From the NCBI GenBank assembly GCA_009923375.1, contig RFTO01000070.1, forward strand, positions 1 through 6,250: a stretch of DNA of 6,250 nt, in the 5' to 3' direction. Below are positions 1 to 5,548 of the stretch, piece after piece. This DNA is from Actinomycetota bacterium. GTDB lineage: Bacteria > Actinomycetota > Actinomycetes > S36-B12 > UBA5976. The position numbers and the translations under genes are program-made. Under the pieces are notes generated by a model. The model did no database searches. It was not told the DNA's origin and was given only the letters and a program-made list of their open reading frames with translations. Numbering within the stretch: position 1 is the stretch's first letter; each line of letters begins with the position of its first letter.

Positions 1-120
1 CACACCGCTGCGCTTTACCTCGTCGTGGCCCACACCGCTGCGCTTTACCTCGTCGTGGCCGACACCGCCTCGTTCCACATCGTTCTGGCTCACGTCGTCG
101 TGGCCGACGTTGCTGCTCAT
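1..120 (-). CDS. N-terminal fragment of unidentified gene after tsaB (rimI or tsaD position), repeat-rich
   Basis: I do not recognise this gene. The minus-strand frame starts with ATG at 120, which overlaps the tsaB stop as ATGA, and stays open for 40 codons to the window edge. No good Shine-Dalgarno precedes the ATG, so translation would depend on coupling to tsaB. The visible residues form a repeat: every fifth residue is Val, eight times in a row, and the last two decapeptides are both GHDEVKRSGV. The segment is hydrophilic and charged (Asp, Glu, Lys, Arg, His), with no signal peptide or membrane segment. By actinobacterial gene order the following gene is usually rimI (ribosomal protein alanine acetyltransferase) or tsaD, so this could be a repeat-containing extension on one of them. 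That identity is inferred from position alone. The stretch could instead be a non-coding minisatellite that happens to be open, with the real start beyond the window. Confidence 0.5.
   Translation of the reverse strand, partial: MSSNVGHDDVSQNDVERGGVGHDEVKRSGVGHDEVKRSGV
1..120. repeat. Tandem repeat, 30-bp unit with 15-bp sub-period
   Basis: Positions 1-30 and 31-60 are identical 30-mers. Positions 61-90 are a degenerate copy. The block 91-105 matches the second half of the unit (16-30, 46-60) at 13 of 15 bases. Read as 15-mers, the eight blocks between 1 and 120 nearly all begin with nAC, the reverse complement of a Val codon. Both periods are multiples of three, so copy-number change would lengthen or shorten a protein without shifting frame. 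The perfect copies at the edge and the decayed copies near the tsaB stop suggest expansion from the distal side. The left limit of the array is not visible. Confidence 0.9.
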
Positions 121-770
121 CGCGCCGCCGTGGGCACTGCATCCGGCTCGCGCATGTACTCCGGCAGTGCAGGAACCGGGCCGCGCTTCACTGCATCATG
201 TGCAGCCATCACTAGGGCTTGCTCGCAGCTGAGAAGTTGTTCGTCATCGGCGATCGCGCAACCAGCAGCTGTGAACACTTCGCTGTAAACCTTGGCCCCA
301 TCACCGACGACCAGCAGACCGGCAAACTGCTCGGCTGCCACTGCCGGAGTGATGACCTGCGGAGGTCCGATCATGGATGCGGAAGAGTCGAAGACCGCGC
401 AGTAGACCTCTTTGCGGCGGGCATCGGAGGCCACGAGATACCGCTCGGGACGCATTGCCTGCGGCACTCTCGCTGCGATTGCTGCCAGCGAGCTGACTCC
501 CGATGGCGTGATTCCGAGCACCTGCGCAACGGCGTGGGCATGTGCGAGTCCGATGCGCAATCCGGTGAATGGCCCCGGCCCTATCCCGCACACCACATCG
601 CTGATGTCGTTCGATGCGCAGCCGAACTTTTGGAGTAAATCTTCGATGGCAGGCGCAAGAGCTTCGGCAGGTGAAAGCGGCACGGTGACGCCGATCCAGT
701 CGTCGATCCCGCGCGCGAGTGCGCAGGTGGTGCGCATCACCCCGGCGGTGTCGATCGTCAAGAGCAGCAT
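117..770 (-). CDS. tsaB: tRNA t6A37 biosynthesis protein TsaB (YeaZ family)
   Basis: TsaB is the non-catalytic, ASKHA-fold partner of TsaD. With TsaE it supports transfer of threonylcarbamoyl from its AMP adduct to A37 of ANN-decoding tRNAs in the cytoplasm. The 217-residue product has the family landmarks: an N-terminal strand LLLTIDTAG (2-10), the signature GIGPGPFTGLRIGLA (62-76), GVSSLAAIA (91-99), SDARRKEVYCAVF (115-127), and a C-terminal LPEYMREPDAV (202-212), the usual end of the fold. Length is typical for stand-alone TsaB, and no RimI domain is fused to it. The ATG at 770 lies 11 bp after the tsaE stop and starts directly on the first beta strand. I see no clear Shine-Dalgarno, so re-initiation after tsaE is likely. 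The stop overlaps the next start codon as ATGA. Confidence 0.95.
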   Translation of the reverse strand: MLLLTIDTAGVMRTTCALARGIDDWIGVTVPLSPAEALAPAIEDLLQKFGCASNDISDVVCGIGPGPFTGLRIGLAHAHAVAQVLGITPSGVSSLAAIAARVPQAMRPERYLVASDARRKEVYCAVFDSSASMIGPPQVITPAVAAEQFAGLLVVGDGAKVYSEVFTAAGCAIADDEQLLSCEQALVMAAHDAVKRGPVPALPEYMREPDAVPTAAR

Positions 771-781
771 GGTTGCGAAGG

Positions 782-1246
782 CTACTGCGCGATGCCACTA
801 AATCGGGCTGGCAGAGTCAGCGTGCGGGGGCCCGACTCATCTGTCTCCCCACCGACTGCGGGCCGATCGATATCGATGACGAGGTATGCAGGGTCGTTCA
901 CATCGAACACTCGCTGACCCCACTCCACCACCATCGCCGCAGTCGGCAAATAATCATCGAGGTCAAGGGTTTCGAGGTCGTGTGGATCATTTAAGCGGTA
1001 GGCGTCCACATGTATGAGCCGCACCGCACCGGCTGCATCAGTATGCAAGCGCGAGATGACGAAGGTGGGAGAAGTGACGGCACTCTCCACTCCCAGACCT
1101 GCGGCAATGCCTTGGGTGAGCGTGGTCTTTCCTGCACCGAGCGGCCCGGTCAAGATGACCACATCTCCAGGGCGCAAGAGTGCGCCGATGCGCTCACCGA
1201 AAGTGCGCATCTGCGGTGGTGTCTGCGCTGTAACAACCAGCGTCAC
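782..1246 (-). CDS. tsaE: tRNA t6A37 biosynthesis ATPase TsaE (YjeE family)
   Basis: TsaE is the small P-loop ATPase of the bacterial t6A complex. It binds the TsaB-TsaD dimer and its ATP hydrolysis allows multiple turnover. With a GTG start at 1246 the product has 154 residues, normal for the family. Visible motifs are Walker A GPLGAGKT (34-41), the switch-like SPTF (59-62), HVDAYRL (79-85) and VVEWGQR (106-112), all diagnostic of YjeE. The frame stays open upstream to 1333, but that extension lies inside alr and is Arg/His-rich, unlike any TsaE N-terminus. GTG at 1246 overlaps the alr TGA by four bases (GTGA), matching the style of the neighbouring junctions. A later ATG at 1210 would cut into the first family strand and has no ribosome site. 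Translational coupling to alr is inferred. Confidence 0.95.
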   Translation of the reverse strand: MTLVVTAQTPPQMRTFGERIGALLRPGDVVILTGPLGAGKTTLTQGIAAGLGVESAVTSPTFVISRLHTDAAGAVRLIHVDAYRLNDPHDLETLDLDDYLPTAAMVVEWGQRVFDVNDPAYLVIDIDRPAVGGETDESGPRTLTLPARFSGIAQ

Positions 1247-2403
1247 AGATCGCCGCCGATGCCGCCGCCGACATAAGTGTGCTTCACCCGGCGCCCCAAA
1301 CGGGCGATGATCTCGTATGCAATCGTGTCGCACTCAAGCGCCCACTCTTGGACTGTTGGCTCGCCATATGTGCCGGCACCGAAGAACACTGCGTGATCGC
1401 CGACTCTTACCTCGTGATCTCCAACATCCACCACGATTTGATCCATGCTCACTCGTCCTGCGATGGAATAGCGGCGGCCGTTGATGCTGACCAACGGTTT
1501 GTTGCCCGCATTGCGCGGCAGTCCATCGGCGTAACCAGCGGGCAATAGCGCAACTGTGGTCTCGCGATCGGTGACGTACGTGTGTCCGTAACCGATTGCG
1601 TGCCCGGCTGGCAGCCGTTTCACATCAATCACCCTGGCGCGCAGAGTCATCGCCGGACGCAGGTGCACACCGGTGTCTTTATCTGTGGACGGCAGTCCGT
1701 AAACAGCCATGCCCGTGCGGATCACATCGAAGTTGAGGTCGGGACGGGTGAGTAACGCGGCCGAGTTCGCTAGATGGCGGTAGCGAATCCGGAATCCCGC
1801 CTCGTGGGCTTCTTCGCACGCGCGGGTGAACAGTGTTGCCTGCGCATCGATGCTGTCATGTCCGGTGGAATCCGCACACGCCAAGTGCGACCACACACCT
1901 GTCACTTCGATATCGCCGGCTTGCTGCAATCTCATCGCATGAGCCATCAATTCATGCCAGTGCGCACCAGGCAGCGCACCTTCGCGGCCAAGGCCCGTGT
2001 CCACTGCCAAATGCACCAGCGCCGGCTTTCCAGCAGCGCGCGCCGCTGCAGCGAGAACATCGAGTAACTCGGGCGATGAACTCGACACCTGCACATCTGC
2101 GGCAATCGCCTCGACGAATCGCGCATCGCGGGCGTTGACCCACGATAGAAGCAACCCGGTGTCGCCGGCATCACGCAGCTCCAACGCCTCGTCGATGGTG
2201 GCCACACCCACCCAAGGCACGCCCGCTGTTCGGGCAGCACCTGCGCAGGCAACAGCGCCATGTCCGTAAGCATCGGCCTTCACAACAACCATCAGCTCCG
2301 AGCCGGCCGACATCGCTGTCAACGTGCGGATGTTCGCGGTGATGGCATCGAGGTCCACCACTGCCTCGACGCCATCGCTGTGGGCGAGGAACGCCGTGCT
2401 CAC
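1243..2403 (-). CDS. alr: Alanine racemase (PLP-dependent)
   Basis: Alr interconverts L- and D-alanine, supplying D-Ala for D-Ala-D-Ala of peptidoglycan precursors. The 386-residue product has the fold type III PLP barrel followed by a C-terminal beta domain. Lys42 in VVVKADAYGHG is the expected Schiff-base lysine. Further family motifs are VDTGLGREG (134-142), RHLANSAALL (209-218), GYGHTY (271-276), whose Tyr272 should be the second catalytic base, LPAGYADGLPR (287-297) and GRVSMDQIVVDV (317-328). Every active-site element I can check is present. The start is GTG at 2403, overlapping the nnrD stop as GTGA and served by an AGGAG eight bases upstream. The 3' end overlaps the tsaE start by four bases. 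Placement between nnrD and tsaE is usual for actinobacteria. Confidence 0.97.
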   Translation of the reverse strand: MSTAFLAHSDGVEAVVDLDAITANIRTLTAMSAGSELMVVVKADAYGHGAVACAGAARTAGVPWVGVATIDEALELRDAGDTGLLLSWVNARDARFVEAIAADVQVSSSSPELLDVLAAAARAAGKPALVHLAVDTGLGREGALPGAHWHELMAHAMRLQQAGDIEVTGVWSHLACADSTGHDSIDAQATLFTRACEEAHEAGFRIRYRHLANSAALLTRPDLNFDVIRTGMAVYGLPSTDKDTGVHLRPAMTLRARVIDVKRLPAGHAIGYGHTYVTDRETTVALLPAGYADGLPRNAGNKPLVSINGRRYSIAGRVSMDQIVVDVGDHEVRVGDHAVFFGAGTYGEPTVQEWALECDTIAYEIIARLGRRVKHTYVGGGIGGDL

Positions 2404-3224
2404 CGCTCCGACTCCTGCTGGTCGAGTGCACGCACTGCGGCAGGCAACGACTCCAACACATCCACGGCGGTCACGGGAGTGATTCTCGCGGCTGCCAGGC
2501 GCCCAGCAGTGGAATGAACGCGTACGGCATCAAACGCCGCTGCAGCGGCGGATGCGATATCCGGGACATGCCGCGCGGCGCATAGTGAGCCAATCAGCCC
2601 GGCCAGCACATCGCCAGTGCCTGCTGTTGCCAGTTCAGCGCCACCGAGAACATCAATCTTCGTCTCGCAGTGCGGCGCAGCAACCACCGTGCCGGCACCC
2701 TTCAACACCACCACCGCATTGAGTTCGCGGGCTAATGCTTCAGCGCCAGTGCGTCGATCATCCGAAGGTGACCAACCGAGTTCGGCGGCCTCGCCGGCAT
2801 GGGGGGTGATGATGGTGATGCCGGCGCGAGCACGCACTGAGTTACGCAGGGATCCTTCGGCTGCCACCAATGCCAACGCCCCGCCGTCGAGCACGAGCAC
2901 CGCATCCGTTCGCAGGGCTGTCTGCACGAGTGCGCGAGCGGATTCATCATGCGGGTTCAGGCCGCAACCCACCACCAACGCATCGGCGCGCTGCCACAGC
3001 GGACCTTCGGTGTTCACATCGGAGACGACATCAGGAAATTGCTGCAGCACAAGCGAACGCGTGAGCAGGTCAGCGCTGACGTGGCCGACATAACCGGCCC
3101 CACCTCGGCGAGCACCACCGACGGCGAGCACCGCGGCCCCCGGAAAGGAAGCCGAGCCGACTGCGAGGGCGACAACCCCGCGGGAGTATTTGTGCGCGTT
3201 GATCTCAAGCGGCGGCAGGATCAT
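2400..3224 (-). CDS. nnrD: ADP-dependent (S)-NAD(P)H-hydrate dehydratase, stand-alone NnrD
   Basis: NnrD converts the damaged cofactor (S)-NADHX or NADPHX back to NAD(P)H using ADP. The 274-residue product is a ribokinase-like YjeF C-terminal domain. Motifs in order are KYSRGVVALAVGSASFPGAA (12-31), GARRGGAGYV (37-46), VVGCGLN (84-90), VLDGGAL (111-117), ITPHAGEAAELG (139-150), VVLKGAGTVVA (172-182) and the catalytic-loop AELATAGTGDVLAGL (196-210) with Asp205. The N-terminal YjeF epimerase domain (NnrE), fused in many bacteria to give about 500 residues, is absent, and no epimerase gene is in the window. I chose ATG at 3224 because AGGGG lies eight bases upstream. In-frame GTG at 3233 and TTG at 3245 are possible but poorly placed for that site. 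The gene overlaps acpS by 20 bp and alr by 4 bp. Confidence 0.93.
   Translation of the reverse strand: MILPPLEINAHKYSRGVVALAVGSASFPGAAVLAVGGARRGGAGYVGHVSADLLTRSLVLQQFPDVVSDVNTEGPLWQRADALVVGCGLNPHDESARALVQTALRTDAVLVLDGGALALVAAEGSLRNSVRARAGITIITPHAGEAAELGWSPSDDRRTGAEALARELNAVVVLKGAGTVVAAPHCETKIDVLGGAELATAGTGDVLAGLIGSLCAARHVPDIASAAAAAFDAVRVHSTAGRLAAARITPVTAVDVLESLPAAVRALDQQESER
2412..2416 (-). promoter_or_regulatory. Strong Shine-Dalgarno of alr
   Basis: The minus strand reads AGGAG here, with an 8-base spacer to the GTG at 2403. It lies inside the last codons of nnrD. It fixes the GTG as the alr start and means alr need not rely only on coupling to nnrD. It is one of the two clearest ribosome sites in the window. 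Confidence 0.8.
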
Positions 3225-3600
3225 CGTCCTCACCCCTCTCGGCAATCACGTAGGCGATGGCCATGCCGGCATCGTGAGACATAGAGACGTGCCACCTAGT
3301 GACGTCGCGGAACATGCATGCTTGCTCAACAGTCCCCGAAGCGACGATCAAGGGCGCCCCCGAATCATCTGTGAGGACCTCGCAGTCGTGCCACGCCAAA
3401 TCGCCAGGCGCCCCGAGGGCTTTGGCCAGCGCTTCCTTCACTGCGAATCTGGCCGCTAACCGGACCGGCGTGAGCGCGATTCCCTTGTGATCCACGCACT
3501 CGCGATCTGTGAACAGTCGACTCTTCATCGACGGGGTTCTCGCCAAGCTCTGCTCGAAACGGGCGACATCCACGATGTCCACCCCGATGCCAATGATCAT
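3205..3600 (-). CDS. acpS: Holo-[acyl-carrier-protein] synthase
   Basis: AcpS moves 4'-phosphopantetheine from coenzyme A to the conserved serine of acyl carrier protein, which fatty acid synthesis requires. The 131-residue product fits the small trimeric AcpS class. It begins MIIGIGVDIVDVARFE, with Mg-binding Asp8. The second signature RFAVKEALAKALG (51-63) carries the metal ligand Glu56, and HVSMSHDAGMAIAYVIAE (104-121) is the usual C-terminal strand. A short acidic tail EDDDPAAA follows the fold and overlaps the start of nnrD. The ATG at 3600 is secure: the next in-frame codons upstream contain no start before a TGA at 3637-3639. I see no good Shine-Dalgarno for it. A 63-bp gap separates it from glmS, so a separate promoter or a processing site is possible here, though I recognise none. 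Confidence 0.96.
   Translation of the reverse strand: MIIGIGVDIVDVARFEQSLARTPSMKSRLFTDRECVDHKGIALTPVRLAARFAVKEALAKALGAPGDLAWHDCEVLTDDSGAPLIVASGTVEQACMFRDVTRWHVSMSHDAGMAIAYVIAERGEDDDPAAA
3233..3239 (-). promoter_or_regulatory. Shine-Dalgarno of nnrD, inside the acpS 3' end
   Basis: The minus strand reads AGAGGGG, ending eight bases before the ATG at 3224; a second GAGG lies only three bases from the ATG. Together they favour 3224 over the longer in-frame starts. The site is embedded in acpS codons for the C-terminal Glu-Arg-Gly segment, so these bases serve both protein coding and ribosome binding. Confidence 0.75.
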
Positions 3601-3616
3601 GGGCGCTGGCCCGAGA

Positions 3617-3640
3617 TCATCCTGAGGTGCCTGTCTTCAT
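3617..3640 (-). other. Possible 7-codon leader ORF ahead of acpS
   Basis: In the glmS/acpS gap the minus strand holds ATG at 3640, seven codons (MKTGTSG) and TGA at 3617-3619, in a frame different from acpS. GGAG at 3648-3651 sits seven bases before this ATG, a better ribosome site than any I see for acpS, whose ATG lies 16 bases after the mini-ORF stop. It could hand ribosomes on to acpS or act as an upstream ORF. It could equally be chance, since a 24-bp ORF carries little statistical weight. Confidence 0.2.
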
Positions 3641-3643
3641 CGT

Positions 3644-3678
3644 GTGACTCCGGCGCCGGCCGATTACTCCACAGTCAC
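3644..3678. repeat. Nested inverted repeat at the glmS/acpS junction
   Basis: GTGACT at 3644-3649 is the reverse complement of AGTCAC at 3673-3678, a 6-bp stem spanning the glmS stop codon. The 23-base loop contains the perfect 10-bp palindrome CCGGCGCCGG at 3650-3659. Neither side is followed by a T-run, so this is not a standard intrinsic terminator. A regulatory or RNA-processing role is speculative. Confidence 0.35.
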
Positions 3679-5511
3679 TGACTTGGCGAGGTTTCGAGGC
3701 ATGTCCACGTCGTAACCCTTCGCAGTGGCCATCGCACAGGCGAGAATCTGCAACGGGATCGTGGCCAGCAGCGGCTGCAGCAGAGTCGGAGATTCGGGGA
3801 TTCGGATGATGTCGTTTGCATAAGGCACCACCGACTCATCGCCTTCCTCGGCGATGACGATTGTCCGGGCCCCGCGAGCGCGAACCTCCTGAATGTTGCT
3901 GACGATCTTCTCGTGAAGAACATCGCGGCCGGTCTTCGGTGGCACCACGACAATCACCGGCATACCTTCTTCAAGCAGTGCAATCGGGCCGTGCTTCAAC
4001 TCGCCGGCGGCGAAGCCTTCGGCGTGCATGTATGCGAGCTCCTTGAGCTTCAGTGCACCCTCCAGGGCCACTGGATAGCCCACATGGCGGCCGATGAACA
4101 GCACTGACTTCGCATCGCGCAGCTCATGCGCGATCTTGCGGACGTGCTCGGTGGTGTCGAGCACCAAATCGATACGCCGCGGCATGTCTGCCAACTGCGC
4201 AAGCACATCAGAGATCTCGTCGGCGTATTTCGTGCCGTGCACCTGCGCGAGGTACAGCCCGACCAGGTAAGCAGCCACAACCTGCGTCAGGAAGGCCTTA
4301 GTGGATGCGACGGCGATCTCGGGGCCGGCGTTCGTATAAAGCACAGCATCAGAATCGCGCGGGATCGTGGCACCGCGGGTGTTGCAGATTGCGAGCACCT
4401 TCGCGCCTTGGTCCTTTGCATGGCGCAACGCCATGATGGTGTCCATCGTCTCCCCCGATTGAGAGATGGCGATGACGAGAGTCTCCGATGACACGATCGG
4501 GTCGCGGTAACGGAACTCGCTGGCGAGCTCCACCTCACACGGGATGCGCGTCCAGTGTTCGATGGCGTATTTCGCGATCATGCCCGCGTGATAAGCGGTA
4601 CCGCAGGCAATGACGACGATCTTCTTGATGTTGCGCAGCTCTTGCTCACTGATGCGCAGCTCGTCGAGATTAAGGCGGTTGTCCTTCATCCGACCAAGCA
4701 ATGTGTCGGCGACTGCCTTCGGCTGCTCGGCGATTTCCTTGAGCATGAACAGCTCGTAACCACCGCGCTCGGCCGCGGCGGCATCCCAGGTGACCTCAAA
4801 CTCAACGGTGGCCGCTGGGTTACCGTCAAAATCGGTGATCGTGATGTCGCTCGGGGTGATGCAGACGACCTGGTCTTGGCCAAGTTCGATTGCATTGCGG
4901 GTGTACTCGATGAAGGCGGAGACATCGGATGCCAGGAAGTTTTCACCCTCGCCGCGGCCGACAACCAGCGGTGAGTTTCGACGGGCGGCAACGACGACAT
5001 CTGGATGCTCGGCTACAACAGCAACAAGAGTGAATGCACCTGAGAGGCGGCGGCATACTCGGCGCATCGCCTCGGAGAGGTCGCCATCGACGCTGGGAAG
5101 AACAATTTGAAGCAGGTGGGCAACCACCTCGGTGTCGGTTTCTGAGTTCAGTTGGATGCCGAGGTTGGTCAGCTCCTCGCGCAACTCGGCGAAGTTCTCG
5201 ATGATCCCGTTGTGGATGACAGCAACCGTGCCGTCATCGGAGACATGCGGGTGGGCATTCGCGTCGGTCGGTCCGCCATGCGTGGCCCAGCGGGTGTGCC
5301 CGATACCGGTGCTGGACAGGGACATCGGGTCGCCAGCGATGATTGTTTGCAGGTTGGCGAGCTTGCCAGCCTTCTTGCGGGTGTCCAGCCCATCGGCGGT
5401 CACAATCGCCACGCCGGCGGAGTCATAACCCCGGTACTCCAGCCGCTTGAGCCCGCTCACGACAACGTCGACAGCCTGGCGAGGCCCGACATAACCAACA
5501 ATTCCGCACAT
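3664..5511 (-). CDS. glmS: Glutamine-fructose-6-phosphate aminotransferase (isomerizing)
   Basis: GlmS makes glucosamine-6-phosphate from fructose-6-phosphate and glutamine, the first committed step to UDP-GlcNAc. The 615-residue product has the full architecture. An N-terminal class II glutaminase domain begins MCGIVGYVG with nucleophile Cys2, then RGYDSAGVAI (27-36), HTRWATHG (72-79) and the oxyanion-hole HNGIIENF (100-107). Two SIS sugar-isomerase domains follow, at roughly 290-430 and 465-600: CGTAYHAG (303-310), SQSGET (350-355), ASTKAFLTQ (402-410), EGALKLKELAYMHAEGF (484-500) and GELKHGP (503-509). It ends in the invariant DMPRNLAKSVTVE, whose Lys610 should open the sugar ring. Length and residues are typical of an active enzyme. 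It starts 25 bp after glmM, with only a weak AGG upstream. No glmS ribozyme is expected or seen, because that gap is too short. Confidence 0.98.
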   Translation of the reverse strand: MCGIVGYVGPRQAVDVVVSGLKRLEYRGYDSAGVAIVTADGLDTRKKAGKLANLQTIIAGDPMSLSSTGIGHTRWATHGGPTDANAHPHVSDDGTVAVIHNGIIENFAELREELTNLGIQLNSETDTEVVAHLLQIVLPSVDGDLSEAMRRVCRRLSGAFTLVAVVAEHPDVVVAARRNSPLVVGRGEGENFLASDVSAFIEYTRNAIELGQDQVVCITPSDITITDFDGNPAATVEFEVTWDAAAAERGGYELFMLKEIAEQPKAVADTLLGRMKDNRLNLDELRISEQELRNIKKIVVIACGTAYHAGMIAKYAIEHWTRIPCEVELASEFRYRDPIVSSETLVIAISQSGETMDTIMALRHAKDQGAKVLAICNTRGATIPRDSDAVLYTNAGPEIAVASTKAFLTQVVAAYLVGLYLAQVHGTKYADEISDVLAQLADMPRRIDLVLDTTEHVRKIAHELRDAKSVLFIGRHVGYPVALEGALKLKELAYMHAEGFAAGELKHGPIALLEEGMPVIVVVPPKTGRDVLHEKIVSNIQEVRARGARTIVIAEEGDESVVPYANDIIRIPESPTLLQPLLATIPLQILACAMATAKGYDVDMPRNLAKSVTVE

Positions 5512-5516
5512 GAGGG

Positions 5517-5548
5517 TCAGCCTAATGCCCGCTGCATCAACCTAATGT
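5517..5548. repeat. Degenerate direct repeat between glmM and glmS
   Basis: On the plus strand TCAGCCTAATGC (5517-5528) and TCAACCTAATGT (5537-5548) match at 10 of 12 positions, with starts 20 bp apart. The second copy covers the glmM stop codon. It looks like a decayed 20-bp tandem duplication, because the intervening bases align poorly. A protein-binding role is possible but unsupported. Confidence 0.4.

Noticed and set aside
1..120. CRISPR array
   Set aside because: The units are directly adjacent with no spacers, and the periodicity is codon-based.
1..288. Plus-strand frame through the repeat reading as a hydrophobic decapeptide array (HTAALYLVVA repeated), open to 288
   Set aside because: It is antisense to the minus-strand frame and runs on into tsaB antisense. 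A stop-free 30-bp repeat is necessarily open as long as it repeats, and no plus-strand gene is otherwise seen in the window.
555..590. TsaB signature reads GPGPFTGLR rather than GPGSFTGLR
   Set aside because: To my knowledge the Pro variant is common in actinobacterial TsaB, so it is not a defect.
301..798. Long minus-strand frame overlapping tsaB, plus-strand frames at 219-638 and 412-801
   Set aside because: They are shadows of tsaB: Arg/His/Cys-rich composition, no recognisable family, and a conserved protein already occupies the region.
866..877. 12-bp perfect palindrome ATCGATATCGAT inside tsaE
   Set aside because: It encodes the strand VIDID with ordinary ATC and GAT codons, which produce this palindrome naturally. 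I see no sign of function.
1247..1333. Longer tsaE start upstream of 1246
   Set aside because: The extra residues are encoded inside alr, are Arg/His-rich and do not resemble TsaE, and the GTGA overlap gives a family-length protein.
2617..3093. 158-residue plus-strand frame antisense to nnrD
   Set aside because: Low-complexity Ser/Ala/Thr/Arg composition typical of antisense frames in high-GC genes; nnrD motifs are intact on the other strand.
3601..3663. Intrinsic terminator or promoter between glmS and acpS
   Set aside because: There is no GC stem followed by a T-run on either strand and no convincing -10/-35 pair.
5512..5536. glmS ribozyme or riboswitch before glmS
   Set aside because: Only 25 bp separate glmM and glmS, far too short, and the ribozyme is known mainly from Firmicutes-type glmS leaders.
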